Positions 48,900 through 61,232 are shown, counted from the first letter of the stretch. The stretch is 64,000 bases of DNA from Margaritifera margaritifera (GCA_029931535.1 JAQPZY010001628.1:798001-862000); one strand, 5' to 3'. The notes: a model not told the origin generated them from the sequence alone. Made by a program: numbers and translations.

Positions 48900-49330
48900 C
48901 TGAAAGACAAAGCATAAGATCAATTAATTACTTTAAGCTTGTAATTATGTCATAGAAAGAGAATAAAACCAAAATGATTTTTAAATGTTTCAAATAATTT
49001 TGAATCATGCTTGACAAGACAGCCTGTAGTATCTTTTTCAAGTATCTTAAAGGCTCTTTTGCAATGAACAAAGCATAATTTGTAATTCAAATGTTTTATT
49101 TATCTTGTAAAATTACATAAAAGCAAACACTTCAATGCATGTTTCAGGTAACAAAGGTAAATGATGCAATTTTCACTGAGATCTTCTGGCTAATAGCATA
49201 TTAACAATCTGTCAAAGAAAACATAACAAAAATATATTGCACAGAATCCAACATTTTAAAAATTAGATGCATACACAAGCTATAAAAGAATGCCACCACA
49301 GTCCATGGTTTTGAGGACCTTTGAAGTCAC

Positions 49331-49368
49331 AACAAGAGGCTCAAGTGGGCCTGATATTGCTCACATGG
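49331..49368 (-). repeat. Shared hairpin motif TGAGCAATATCAGGCC, copy 5
   Basis: On the minus strand: ATGTGAGCAATATCAGGCCC then ACTTGAGCCTCTTGTTGT. AGGCCC and GAGCCT form a near-perfect stem. It marks the left end of the second family B block. Confidence 0.75.
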
Positions 49369-50420
49369 CTTACGCAACTGAACAGTTGACTACTTCACTA
49401 AGAACACATCCAATGTGAACTAACTGCCTACCTTTACATGTTGTTTTTACCTATTTTACTATATACTGATTAAAGGAAAAGGTATAATTAGTACACACGG
49501 ACTCTTCCTTGTAATCAAAGTGATCCAAGATCTTGATGATATTAACCGATCTGCCAAGTTCCACAAACCAGATGAGAAATATAGTCTCCTGATCGAGAGA
49601 GGTATCAGGCTCAACCAATCAGATGTAAGGTAACTCATCAATATACACTGTTCTCACTTAGTATAGAACCTGTCTATGACAATTTTAATATAAGCTTAAG
49701 GTGGAGCAAACTCTGACAGGAATTTGGTCTCCAGAGTGGTAACAAGCTCAGCCAATTAGATACGAGATTACTTCATTAATATGTACTGATCTTGCTCCTA
49801 ATCAAACACATCCAACATCTTGATAATGCAAGACTATTTCACTAGTTTGATCACTATCTGATCAGAAGTTAGTTGCTAGATTGCTGACAAGTGCAGCCAA
49901 TCTGATGCAAAGCCACATAATTAATATGCATAAATTTCACTCATAATCATATTCAGCCAAGATTTTGATGACATTTACCAAGTTTGATCAAAATCCTATC
50001 CAAAATTCAGTCTCTAGAGTGGTAAGAAAATGTACATACCAGATGCAGGATCACCTCATACATATGCACTAGTATCTGTCATAATAAAAATCATCAAAAA
50101 TCTTGACAATATTAGCCTAAATACAGTCTCTTAAGTGGTAAGAAGCTCATCCAATCATATGCAAGATCACCTCATTAACATTTGGAGATCTTGCTTGTAA
50201 TAAAAAACACTATATATTGATCATATAAGTTGTTAAAAATATGATCAGAAATATAATTGCTAAAGCGTTGACAAGCTCAACCAATGAGGTGCAAAATTAC
50301 CTCATTAATATGCATGGATCTTGCTTATAATTTTACTCATCCATGATCTAAATGATTTAAGCCTATTTACCAAATTTGGTCAAAACTGGATCAGGAATAC
50401 AGTCTCTGGTGTGTATGTCA
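49369..50420. repeat. Dispersed repeat family B, copy 2
   Basis: Same arm (AACAGTTGAC...TTTTTACCTATTTTACTA) and tandem units (CAAGATCTTGATGATATTAA, CAGTCTCCAGAGTGGTAACA-like, CAGCCAATTAGAT, TTAATATGCAT) as at 34667-35530, in the same orientation. Confidence 0.85.
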
Positions 50421-52395
50421 ACATGGTCATGTAGGTGCATTTACTCATCTTATATTAAATATTATTTGTAATTCTACAATGTGACTTTTTTAAACATACA
50501 CAGCTTTCATTGTGAAATCACAGTGCATGACATTCAATCTGGTTTGTACTAGATCAGACCTTTAGGTTGACCGCATCTAAAATACAAGTCATACAGGTCA
50601 TGTAGGCATTCAGTACTGACTACAGTGAAACCCCGCTATAACGCGCCCCGCTATAACGCGAATTCGGATATAACGCGATCGTGGGGTGGCTCCCAAAATT
50701 TCATATATTCATTCGCACATGAACTTTTTTTTTTTTTTTCAAAGGACGAGAAATAGTGTATAAAATGTGTATATTACAGTATCATTTTGGGGAAGAGATC
50801 GCGTAGGAATTCGAGTATAATACGTCTGTGGCGTGGTTCCTGAAATTGTATATACATCTACGTGTATTTTTCTCGTACACGGAATTTTTTATTTTTTTTT
50901 TAAGTACGAGAAATAGTGTACAAAAAGTTTATTATCATTTTGGGGAAGAGATCACTTATGAATTCGATTGTGGCGTGGCTTCTGAAATTTAACAATTTCA
51001 CCAATTTCTTGAAGTGTTATGCCAAAATAAACATTATCGGAAATGTTACTTATTATTGATCCATGAGTAAAGCCAGTAAGTTTTCTTTGTGTTTGTCTTC
51101 AATTCATTCTGTATACAATCATTGCTCAAACAATAGCCGACGTGTTTTTCTTCTTTAACTGCAAACACAACCGAGCATCAGACAATGTGGTGGTTGATAA
51201 AAGATTCTCACGATTTAATAAACATCAAAAACGTAAGCCGCCAACACGTGCGCTGGACTTCAGTTCATCCTGTATACAATCAATGCGGTGGTTGATCAAA
51301 GATTGTCATATGTGGGTGCTTATATAGAGACTGAGCTTGGGCGGCAAGATCAAAGATTGTCATATGTGGGTGCTTATGTAGAAACTGAGCTTCGGCGGCA
51401 AGATCACAGGGAGTTCAAATAACCACTCTCTGTTACTTGCCACTGAACAAGTACAGCTGTATCAAACTCGTGGCTCAATCAAAGGGTTGTCATGTGGGAA
51501 AACAAAGACGAATCGATATCAGATAGTAAACGGTGTTGATACCCTATTCATGCTATACATTAGACGTGTATACGTTGTTCTCTGAATAAAGAAAAATATA
51601 GCGAAACCCCGCTATAACGCGACCCCGCTTTTTCCGCGATCGAACTTTATGGACTCCAAATATCGCATTATAGCGGGGTTTCACTGTATTTCAGTAATGG
51701 GTGTGTTTTTCAATAATTTAATTACACATACATTTAAATGCAGATTATTCACTTTATTTTGATTCTCAAACATCCATTTTCCTTTAGAAAGGTCATTATT
51801 TACACGCCCCTAGAACCATGTTATTGTATGTGGACATTGTTGGGTGAGATCAACATAAAGGTGTGATCCAGAACAAACCGGATTAAATATCGCATGCTGA
51901 GATGTCACAATGAAAGCTGCACGTGTTTTGGAAAAAATTCGTACTACCCTGTTATTGTTATAATAGACCTAACGTCCTCCTTTCTTGACCCATTTTGGAA
52001 TCGGCGACCATTGTAAAAGTTTACAGCTATCAATAAATTTGGTCTGGAAGTTTTTTGATGACATTTAAGCTGCAGAGCATTAAACAATCAGGACTGAATA
52101 GACTTTGGTTAAACAATATTAGTATTAATTTTTAGAACAACAATTAATATTTAATTTAATAAGACTAAATGCACCTACATGACCACGTTGACATTAAGTA
52201 CAAAAATGTCCACATACTTTAACATTGATTTTGCTGTATGTATTTCTAGGGACATGTATATAATGACCTTCCAAGGAACATGGATGTATGAGGATTGAAA
52301 TAAAGTGAATAATCACCATTAAAAGGTATGTGTAATCAAATTCTAAAAAACTTTAACTATTACTGAAATAGTTGGTGCTGAATGCCAACATAACC
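50421..52395. repeat. Interleaved inverted repeats around the MITE
   Basis: Segment A (about 50421-50580; contains CATGGTCATGTAGGTGCATT and ACAGCTTTCATTGTG) is repeated inverted at about 51850-52195. Segment B (about 50600-50622 joined to 51689-51835) is repeated inverted at about 52212-52395. The order is A, B, inverted A, inverted B. The right-hand A carries about 190 bp more. Confidence 0.8.
50623..51686. mobile_element. Pogo/Tigger-type MITE with TA duplication
   Basis: The 1064-bp element begins CAGTGAAACCCCGCTATAAC and ends with its inverted match. Both ends are flanked by TA (50621-50622, 51687-51688), as for Tc1/mariner and pogo transposons. The interior holds two similar segments of about 180 bp (50660-50980, both with ACGAGAAATAGTGTA and CATTTTGGGGAAGAGATC) and a 54-bp duplication at 51300-51410. 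No DDE transposase is recognisable; the 61-codon frame at 51142 does not match one. Confidence 0.9.
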
Positions 52396-53930
52396 TAAAT
52401 GATTTATCAGAGCTCAGGAAAAGCACTCATCCATTCGTCTTGACCCGGTAAAAATTGGCTGGGCCAAGTAAAATGTACTCGTCTCTTGGATGAGTAGATG
52501 CAGAATCACACCTTGAGAATAAAGCTGAATGCAATTTCTACTCAACATCGCTTAACATTCGGCATGCGTCAGTTATAAGTACGTTATGCCTAATCTGCCT
52601 ACTTGTCAATCTAGAACATGTTGCAAAGAAAACACCTTTTTTTTTTGTTTTGTTTTTAGATAGGTCCATGATGTAAGCTTGATACTAAAATGGGTAAATA
52701 TTATGAACATATTATGTTGCAGTTTTACACTTAGCCCTCGGTTTTGATGGTGTTTGCATATACAGTGACACTTTTCAGTAATTAAGGATCATTTTGATGT
52801 GGAGATAGATTCCCTTTCAATAAGCTATCACTCATCTTTATGAGTCAGACCTCTTAGAAGTTAAGAGACAAAGAATGTCAAAATTTTTGTGATCTTTCAT
52901 CTGGTCAGGCAATGTTACAGTTGCTGCAGGTCACCAGTTTTTTCAGGATGTAAGCTGTATTGATACATTATCATGCCAAAGGGAAGATGCCAGCAGATAT
53001 TTCTATAACCATGTAATTACTTTTCACAAGAAGAATGTTGCCAATTTAAATACAAAATGAGTATTTTAAGTGTCTCTGCAGATTTCACAAAATGCATGCT
53101 GTTTTAATCTATTTATAAAGTAGATAATATCACAACAATAGCCGATAGCTCAAAATCTAGTTGGGGTGATGACTGAGAAATGTTCTAGTTCTTTTGGTCA
53201 ATCAGCAATCTTCTTTTTTATGGTGCCTGTGTGTAGTTTGCTAGAATTGAGGCAGGACCAAAATGGATCATTTAGTCTGAAAAGTTGGTGGAAACTGAGA
53301 CAATTGGAATTCTTCTTTCAAATGCAAGTTACTTACATTTGTCTTCTGAAAAGTAATTGCATGCTTATATAAATATATGATGGCATCTTTACTTTGTCAT
53401 GAAAGTGTATTAATAAATCCACATAAAAATACACATGATTTACATCTCCATTTATTATACAGCAGCCTACCAGAGTCCGACTATATGGTGGACCACAATA
53501 CTAAAGTGTTACAGTAAAATCTTCCTTGAAAGATCACAGTTTTGTTGAACTACATGTCATGAAAGACCAGATATTTCATGCAGAGATTTAAAACAATATG
53601 GTATTATATAATGTAACTAGAGCTAGTAAAGATGGGTGCACCATAAAGGGCTTTGCTCTCTACAATCTGCTTGGGAGGGGGCTTAAATAGAAGATCTTCT
53701 GTTGGAAAACCAAATTTTGGAGAAGATGGACATTTAGGGGCCATAACTCTTTAAAACAAGGACAAGGAATGCTTCAAATCCAACTCATTCAAGGTCTCAT
53801 CAATATAATGAAGCATTGTAACTTTGGCTCAAATCCAAGATTCCTTAGTAAAGGTTATGCTACAGAAAGCAAACCCAGGAGGATTGTTAATCTGGGGCAA
53901 TAACTCCTCTAAAATGTAGTTTTTTTTGCA
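52396..53930. other. No recognised feature
   Basis: Intronic AT-rich sequence of the CENP-C-like gene. The segment at 53.6-53.9 kb has the look of an old dispersed repeat (GGGGCCATAACTCTTT) but no second copy was seen here. Confidence 0.4.
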
Positions 53931-53984
53931 GGGCATGGGTAAAACCAATTTAGGGGGAACCATTGACTGGGATCATGTTTTATT

Positions 53985-54085
53985 CTTTTCCAGCCCTCCA
54001 AGTACTAATTGGAGGAGGGAATAGTTGGCTTGGACTGGGGACTTAGCATCGTAGCATCAAAAGTACCAGACAATGCATCACTGCT
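53985..54085 (+). mobile_element. Small DIRS 3'-end fragment
   Basis: GGAGGAGGGAATAGTTGGCT then TGGACTGGGGACTTAGC parallels GGAGAAGGGAATATTAGCTT then GCACTGGGGGCTTAGC at 9008-9045, just before the terminal repeat of DIRS fossil 3. Both are followed by an ACAATGCAT or GCAATGCAA step. Probably a solo remnant. Confidence 0.45.
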
Positions 54086-54341
54086 ATTCAATCTTCTTTT
54101 ACTTTCCTTTATCTGAATGAAAGTTTAACAATCCTCCTTTAAAGTGCAAACTGGAAAGTGCAGATATGAAAGGCAAGCAAACTTTCATGGTATGTTACAT
54201 TTTTAATACATCTTCCGCCTGAACAAAAAATATTTAAAGACATAAAGTCAACTTTTTGATGAGACAAACAGATGGTTGTTTAGAATGGCAGACAAACACA
54301 ACAATAGAGGGATAAAAATAGGACAAATGGACAGACAGAAG

Positions 54342-54540
54342 AAGGAAATTTTGTAGCAAATTATGTTTCTCTGAAAATACTTACCTGATCACATTAACAT
54401 TAGGAAATTACTCTCTGCTACCTCCGAATTCAGCCCTCCCTGAAAGATGGAAAACGTATTTCTGTCCATATATCATATAGATGAAGTGAATTAACTCTTA
54501 CAGATTAACTTCCCATGTTTCCACTAGGTGGTCACCCGTA
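54342..54540 (-). repeat. 3' terminal repeat of DIRS fossil 2
   Basis: Contains TTATGTTTCTCTGAAAATAC, TTACCTGATCACATTAACAT, CAGCCCTCCCTGAAAGATGG and CCACTAGGTGGTCACCCGTA. The inverted match is at about 58270-58437, including GGTGACCACCTAGTGGGACC. Confidence 0.88.
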
Positions 54541-54625
54541 TCCTGATGCTACCAGTTTAAGTTTGAGCAAAACCTATAACAGTATACTCGCATTTGCTGG
54601 GAAGGGTGGGAGGAATCGATAGTAA

Positions 54626-54710
54626 CGTAAGTATTTTCAGAGAAACATAATTTACTAAAAAATTTCCTTTCTCTGTCAAATACATTACCTGATCACATTA
54701 ACATTAGGAG
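54626..54710 (-). repeat. Internal complementary region of DIRS fossil 2
   Basis: The left half, GTAAGTATTTTCAGAGAAAC then ATAATTTACTAAAAAATTTCC, is the reverse complement of the outer 3' end. The right half, TCTCTGTCAAATACATTACC then TGATCACATTAACATTAGG, matches the outer 5' end. It equals the joined element termini. Confidence 0.85.
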
Positions 54711-54985
54711 AATAGGAAGAAAAGAAGGAAATGCTTGAGTATCCAACTTCCACCCACATCACGTTGTAGGAGCATGATGACCACTATACTGAAAGGATGA
54801 TTTTCTAACATTAAGTTAGCAGAACCAAAGATTATGCATTTATACATGTGTAAGGCTGATCCCTGTGGGATCCCACACCTGGCTATCGACTAACGTTCAA
54901 AAGTTTCCCAGGATACTGAGCCTGCCCAGGATGTGTAGAACATGTATGCTTATATGTACTTTCATATCATAACGCACCAGTGATT

Positions 54986-55893
54986 TCATCCCACCTTGAG
55001 GTAGTTAACTACAACTGAATTGTCCGATATTATGATAATCGTTTTCCTTTTGATGCGTTTCACGCAAGTGTAGGAGGCATAGAGAATAGTCTTCTTTTCC
55101 AGGAGACTGATATGAAGAGTCTTCTCTTGCAGTGTCCACTTGCCAATGAGTGTCACAAATTCTGGTAGCAAGTGTGCCCAAACCCAAGATCTGACTTCTC
55201 CACATTGACTATCCACCCTAAACTGTGAATGATGTAGAGATGGTTGTTTATAGTGCGAACCAAAACCAAACTTACCATATGTTTTTGCAGCATGTTGTCC
55301 AGATATGCTGCCGTTGTTGTGGAGGATGTCCTGAAGTGGGATATGGTGCAGTCCAACATCTTGGTCAAGGCTAAAGGGCCGAGATTGAGGCCAAATGGAA
55401 GGGCATGGAATCGGTACACTGCCCTGCGGTAGCTAAAGTGAAGGCATTTGTGTGATACCATGTGAATAGGTATATGGAAATATGTGTTGGACAGGTTGAT
55501 ACTGATCGAGTATTCATTGCATTGCAGCAACAGAATTTTGGGGCAGTAATAAACTGACCGAGTCTGCTCAAGTCTATGACAGGTCTCGATTTCTGTTGGT
55601 TCTCATAACCAGAAAAAATCTGGAATAGAAACCTGGGGAGTCCAGTTTTTGGACTACCTCCACCACCCACTTTATGAACAAAGGCTCTATCTCCTTCTTA
55701 AAAAATGTTCTCCTTCATAGGATCGCTTGCAATCTCCGTCATGACAGGGGACAATGAAAGTGGAGTGGGCTCGATGAATTAGTCCCTCTGAATCAACTTG
55801 GATGGCCCAATCGTTTGTTGGAAATAGATTAATCCAAGTCTGCTGGAACAGATGGAATCTTGTGCCCACAGGGGGGTCAGGGAGGAACGGCAT
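54986..55893 (-). pseudogene. DIRS reverse transcriptase and RNase H remnant (fossil 2)
   Basis: PVGTRFHLFQQTW (about 55870-55830), SRPVIDLSRLGQFI (about 55590-55545), FHIPIHMVSHKCLHFSYR, HALPFGLNLGPLALTK (about 55420-55370) and YLDN in place of Y-x-D-D (about 55310-55300) appear in order, then LGWIVNVEKSDLGFG. A following frame gives IIIISDNSVVVNYLKVG, an RNase H S-D-N strand. The altered YLDN box and frame breaks show loss of function. Confidence 0.82.
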
Positions 55894-56339
55894 GTCATTG
55901 ATGGTTGGCGGGAGTCTTGGGGAGGAGAAATCTGTTTGCTCTCCCGTCTCCTGGCCTGTCTGTGGAAGTTAGGGTCATACAGCCACCTATAACTTGCCTG
56001 GCAACAAAAAGGCTGCTGTTGTTGCCAAGAATAACCCCAGCAGTCTTTCTGTTGACAATCATCCCTTCTCTGGTATTCAACCTGACTGGGTTGTGCAAAG
56101 ATATGGGCTTGCATGGTGAGCTGAAGGGGAACTCCTGTGCTGCCTGCTTTGTCACCTCCCCAATTTGACCCTCCAAAAGAAGTGGGAACCAATGGGGAGG
56201 GAGCTCTGGGTCACCTCATGGTGGGTTTAAAGAAAAAAATATTACAAGAGTGCATCTCTTCTTATCAAGTCAAAGTTAGAAGAGGTTGTTTGGACATTCG
56301 CCATCATGTGGTGAGCAGCCCCTTGGCAATACAGCATAC

Positions 56340-57947
56340 CTATTCCAAGACATGGTAACTTCTCTCATTTTCGGTTAGACGAAAGATCGCAAGAGACACC
56401 AGGATGAGTAGGGAGGAAGTCCACACGACATTCCGGACTAACTTAGACATGGCGTTAAACACTTGTCTGTCCATTTTATAACAGAGTGGAGCAAACATGT
56501 TGATGGCAGCAATATCCTTGTTTAGATTAGGTACATCTGAATGATAAATATTGGTATGTGATTTGTACCAGTGTGGTAAGAAAGTTGCATGCAACTGGCT
56601 CACTGAAAAGAAGGCCCTTGAATTACCAGGATCACAAATTTTATCCAACAGACACACGGTAATTTCTGCAATCTTTGACAATTGTGGTAAAATTCTGAAA
56701 GATGTTTATTATCTTCAACAACATCCACTGAGGTGTTGACCTTGTACGTAATATTGACTGCCAGTGGTGGAGGGCATTCTGATGGAGGAAAAATTCTGTA
56801 TATCTCTTCAACTGCCACCTTAAAACTGAATTCCATCCTTTCCATGGTTGGATCAGAATGTTCAGGCAAGTCCATGTCACCCCCTTCATCGACAGGAGGA
56901 TTGTCCTCCTCCTTTAAGCTCTGCATCCTGGGGTATAGCATTCCATATAGTAGTGATGTGCTGAATCATCACCATGTGTAAAGAAAGGTCCTACCTGTTG
57001 GATATGCCAGTAAGGCCAGCCAAGTCATGTCCAGCACGGAGCATGGTCTGGCAGGGGAATGCTGGTCCAGTGCAATTGGTTGGGCCAGGCCAAATGGCTG
57101 GACAGAAGACTCAAAATGTGATACCAGTTTGCCATGTACTAGTATCATAGATATGGTTGGTTCAGCTGGCCCAGCCAGCCAGGGTGGTCTGCTGGGCACA
57201 AATCACTGTCACTGTAGGAACTGGCAAGTGACATGCTGTTTGCCAGTCCAAGATGACAGATTCATGATCGCCAAAACCGTACACTAATTGTCCTGAAGGC
57301 TGGACCAGTTGGTTCATAGCCAGGATGGAATACAGAAAAATGATATATAACTTGCGGTCTGGTCTGGTCAGCAAAGTTGGAAGGTAATCCTGCATGCCTG
57401 GCTTCAATGTTCTTAAGTCTATGCATGGACTGGGGGGATGTGGACTTATGCCCAGTGGGCTGACAAATTGGGCAAAAAATTATCCTGGTGTTGTCCAACT
57501 CGCTCACTGACATTCTAGATGACAGAGCTTGCAGTAGTACTCGCATCATATGTGATTCCAATGTAGCTCGAGTGGAATGGCTAGGCTTGGCTTCAACTAA
57601 ATGTGAAGTGATCGTCAATGGTGACAGGCGCTGTTTTAGGTATCTTTGTCGGGGGTGGGAGCGGCATCTCCAATAGAACTGATCAATTATTCCAGATTTT
57701 GATGAATGCTTAATACTTCATGTTTGGACAATTTAGAGCATTCCCTTTTTCCATGGACCAAACATCTTCTGCCCACATTAAACACACTACATGGTTGTGA
57801 GGAAGAATAATTTGTGCAGGCAAGGCACGTCGCATGGTTGTCCTCCACATCTTTAAAGTGTCTGCACTTCTTGCACTTCATTGACATCACTTCAAAGAAA
57901 GAGAAGAAAAAAAAAAAGGGCATACAACAAATATACAAATTGTTCAA
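56340..57947 (-). pseudogene. DIRS gag remnant (fossil 2)
   Basis: The N-terminal piece at 57947-57687 has KCKKCRHFKDVEDNHATCLA then C, a C-x2-C...H-x2-C-x2-C arrangement suited to zinc binding. The middle (57618-57262) and acidic segment (56941-56800) follow. FSFKVAVEEIYRIFPP (about 56835-56790) is the shared gag motif. A later piece, with MDRQVFNAMSKLVRNVVWTS (about 56475-56415), precedes the RT linker. Several frame changes. Confidence 0.7.
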
Positions 57948-58439
57948 ATAGGCAAACTCGCATTACCAAGACTACCTAATAAAAGCATAATAAATCAAAA
58001 TTTAACAGCACAATTACACTGGTGAGAACTTGAGTGTTACTGATCTATATAACATGGACAATAATGACCGGTAAAAAAATATGCATAAATACGAAAAAGT
58101 TCACCGGGAAAGATGCAAATATGGTTTACATCATGTATATCAACCTTTTGACTACCTATACCACTCAAAATAAATGTTGGATGTCAAAATTGATTATAAA
58201 TTGCAATGGATTCTTTGGAGGCAATGTTCACAGTTGCAAGTGAAAGTTGAAACTGGTAACATCTGGGATATGGGTGACCACCTAGTGGGACCAAGGTGAG
58301 TTAATCTGTAAGAATTACTTCCCTTTGTCTATATGATATAGAGCTGGAAAGATATTTTCATCTTTCAGGGACGGCTGGATTCGGTGGCAGAGAGTAATTT
58401 ACGAATGTTAATGTGTTCAGGTAATGTATTTGATGGAGA

Positions 58440-58740
58440 AATGCATCAGCAGGGAGGAGAATAGATAGCTTGGATATGGATCAATGGAAGTAAACACTAA
58501 TGAACAGATGGACAAAGAGATGAACAAATGGATGAATTGGCAAAAAGCAAACAGATGGATGGCAATTGGCAAAAGAATTGATGATGGAAGTGATGGACAA
58601 ACTTATATACAAATAAAAGGATGAAGGACACACAAAGATGGTCAGATTGAGAGAGTAAATTAACAGAAAATGCACAAATGAGAGAACGGAATTTTGGACA
58701 GATAATCAAGTCCAATGAATAAATGGATGGAAGCACTGGT
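58440..58740. repeat. Degenerate GATGGACAAA-type purine-rich repeat
   Basis: Irregular copies of GATGGACAAA, AACAGATGGA and AATTGATGATGG directly right of DIRS fossil 2. Similar GACAAATGGACAGACAG sequence lies directly left of it at about 54320, suggesting the element inserted into this repeat. Confidence 0.55.
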
Positions 58741-59300
58741 AGATTTTCCTATAATTCTATAGTATTCTTTCACACAAGCGAGAGACCAATTAAAATGTCT
58801 ACCAGACAACAAACTTTCGAATTGGATGGAAAAGAATACGACTAATTTTGAGCCCATTCATTCATTTCAGAATGGGGGAAACCTGATGAAGCCCAACAAA
58901 TGAATTTTTTACAAAGTTGCTTTATGAAAACATTATATCAGAAACACTGCACCAATGTTTTACTGATGTAATATAACCACATTTACCAACTTTTAGTTCC
59001 CTTTTCATTTAAATGCCCATTCCTCTGCCTATTTGTTCTCCTCCTCAAGGCATCTCGCGTTAAAACCAAACTAGTTTTGCAGTATCAACATTGTCATTAC
59101 CAATGCCTTCTTTTTTTGGGTGAAAAGCAAGCAATACATGCAGAAAATACTTCCCTGTAATTTACATCAATATCAAGGTTACAGCTGCACAGTATAAATA
59201 TACATTAACATTTTGTGTTATAAATTTCCATATATTTGCTTTTGTAAGTTTAGAAAAGTAGCCAAGTGTTGCAATGCTCATCTCTGTTCAAACCTCACAA
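58741..59300. other. No recognised feature
   Basis: AT-rich intronic sequence of the CENP-C-like gene, ending at a G-rich tract near 59300-59326. Confidence 0.45.
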
Positions 59301-59383
59301 GGGGGGGTGGGGTGGGGGGGGGGGGTTGTTGTTGTTGTTGTTGTTTTAGTTGTACTTGTTGGAGTATTACCTCTTCATATTTT

Positions 59384-59537
59384 ACACATTACTTTCACAT
59401 CACTCTCTATGGATATAATTACACATATTACTTTCACATCACTCTATATGGATATAATTACACATATTACTTTCACATCACTCTATATGGATATAATTAC
59501 ACATATTACTTTCACATCACTCTATATGGATATAATT
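59384..59537 (+). repeat. 39-bp minisatellite, four units
   Basis: Copies of ACACATATTACTTTCACATC then ACTCTATATGGATATAATT start at 59384 (shortened to 37 bp), 59421, 59460 and 59499. Because 39 is a multiple of three, a 13-residue repeat appears in frame, but the frame is not a convincing gene. Confidence 0.95.
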
Positions 59538-61232
59538 ATACATTTGTACATCATTTTGAATTTTTCTTCATGTTTCAATCTCAAGCATGAAATACACTAA
59601 TCACTACCTTTAGAACACCAGTACAAGTATGGATGTCCTATGTTATACATACATATTTGTTGAACTTAGGCTTAAAAACAAAGTCTCATCTTTTTGTTTT
59701 GAATGCAAGTATTTATAGAATAGTGAGTTCAACCTGATCATAGTCAGTTTGAGTCATTTACTACAAGTTTTACCTGAATATGTCTAATAGTTATGTATTC
59801 AGTGTGCTTCAGTGAAGTATATAACGGCCATCTCTCCTGACAGATTGCCCTCTACTGTACTCAATATAGATCTATTTCACTGTCTTTGAATACTCTACAG
59901 GAATTTTGCAATTTATTTTAAACAAGTTGACAACTTAACAAATTAACATCATTTTGATATTTAAAAAAAAATAGTCTGCAAGGAGTACTTACATCTTCAC
60001 ACAAGCAGATAAATAACAAGTATATTATGACTACAGAAGTAGTAGAGAAAGCTTATCTGATTGATTTCCATGGTAAAATCTGCATTTCCAGTAGGAAATG
60101 GAAATACTTAAACTCTAATATTTATTTAACAGGATTGACCTTTTCACATAAATTAATTAAAACTATTCTCAAAACTTTGATTTAAACTTCAAAAGTATCT
60201 GTCAACATAACATATGAATAAAATAGTGTAAATAAAATATATAGACCTAATTTATTAATATTTCTTAAGCTAATTATGATTAAATGCTCATGTTTTTTCT
60301 AATTTTGTTTTGGAAATTTAGAAATGTGTACTGCTTTTGTGATCCTTTCTTTATCTTCAAAAAGCGATGCAGAACATATATCTTTAATATAGAGTGCATT
60401 GGTTCTTTCACAAACTATAGCGTGGGCGATGCATGCAATCTGTATTAAATATCATCCAAATGGGTATATTTCTGGCTAAAATTGCATTTTTCAGTGTTCC
60501 ACTACCTTCTGTCACACCTTTGTCATGACTTCAGGATGTACATATTTTGCCACAAGGGCACCAATTTGAACTCTTTTCTGTATTGTAACATTTTATGACA
60601 GAGATAGTCTATCCAAATGTATTTTGTAAACAGATTTTAGGATCATTCAGAGGGCAAAAGAAACCTAGTTTTTAAGGACTTTTGTAATGCTATTTCCACT
60701 TTTTCTAATTTTTAAGGGTTTTTGAAGACCAGGCATCAAATTCAAGGGTTTTTCAAGATCTGTGTGAACTAAGGTGACAGAGCGACAGAAAGACAGATGG
60801 ACAGATGGATGGATCGAAAAGGTGATCACTATCAGGTTCCTGCATCTTGATGCAGGGTCCGACTGACCTCTGATAAGAGACCACTTGCCCTAAGAGACCA
60901 CATTCTGGAGGCAGAAGGGGTAGTCACTCAAGGCAGATTTCACTGTACTAACAGTCGGTCTTTTTATAAATTTAATCGCTTCAAAGACCAAGAATTCTAC
61001 TATGTCACTTACTGGTACAATGACACATATCTATTAATACAACTATTTCATTTATTTCTTTAACTTAGAGTAAGGCCTTAAGTTACAAACTCCAAATAAC
61101 TTTCTTTCATTTTCCATAATGAATATGCCTTAGTGCATGAAATATCATTTTAATTTAATGTTCTGAAAAGATTTTTAATCTACAGAACTTGTAACACTTT
61201 GTAGTTCTTTGTGGGGAAATAAATGATTTTAC
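59538..61232. other. Intronic sequence, no recognised feature
   Basis: AT-rich remainder of the large CENP-C-like intron. A short CAAGGGTTTTT-type repeat occurs near 60700-60750. Confidence 0.45.

Larger units (their letters stand above)
54342..58437 (-). mobile_element. DIRS1-type retrotransposon fossil 2 (gag and RT; recombinase lost)
   Basis: Minus-strand order: 5' terminal repeat (about 58437-58270), gag with a cysteine-rich start (57947-56340), linker, RT (55893-55153), short RNase H piece (55152-54986), internal complementary region (about 54710-54626) and 3' terminal repeat (54540-54342). The recombinase is absent. It lies in the sense orientation inside the CENP-C-like intron. Frameshifts occur throughout. 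Confidence 0.88.
48900..61232 (-). other. 12.3-kb CENP-C-like intron
   Basis: Bounded by a GTAAAA donor at 61232 and a TTTCAG acceptor at 48900. It contains family B (49.3-50.4 kb), a MITE inside an inverted repeat (50.4-52.4 kb), DIRS fossil 2 in the sense orientation (54.3-58.4 kb) and a minisatellite (59.4 kb). No other exon was identified within it. Confidence 0.8.

Noticed and set aside
51142..51327. Possible transposase frame inside the Tigger-type element
   Set aside because: Only 61 codons, with no CENP-B-like helix-turn-helix or DDE signature. The element is non-autonomous.
57687..57947. Host zinc-finger gene
   Set aside because: The cysteine-rich frame lies at the gag N terminus of DIRS fossil 2, in the right place and strand for that element.
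59213..59590. Frame with four 13-residue repeats, suggestive of a repeat protein
   Set aside because: The repeat is a 39-bp minisatellite, and any such array gives in-frame repeats. A second frame across the same DNA is equally long. No start context or splice signal supports a gene.
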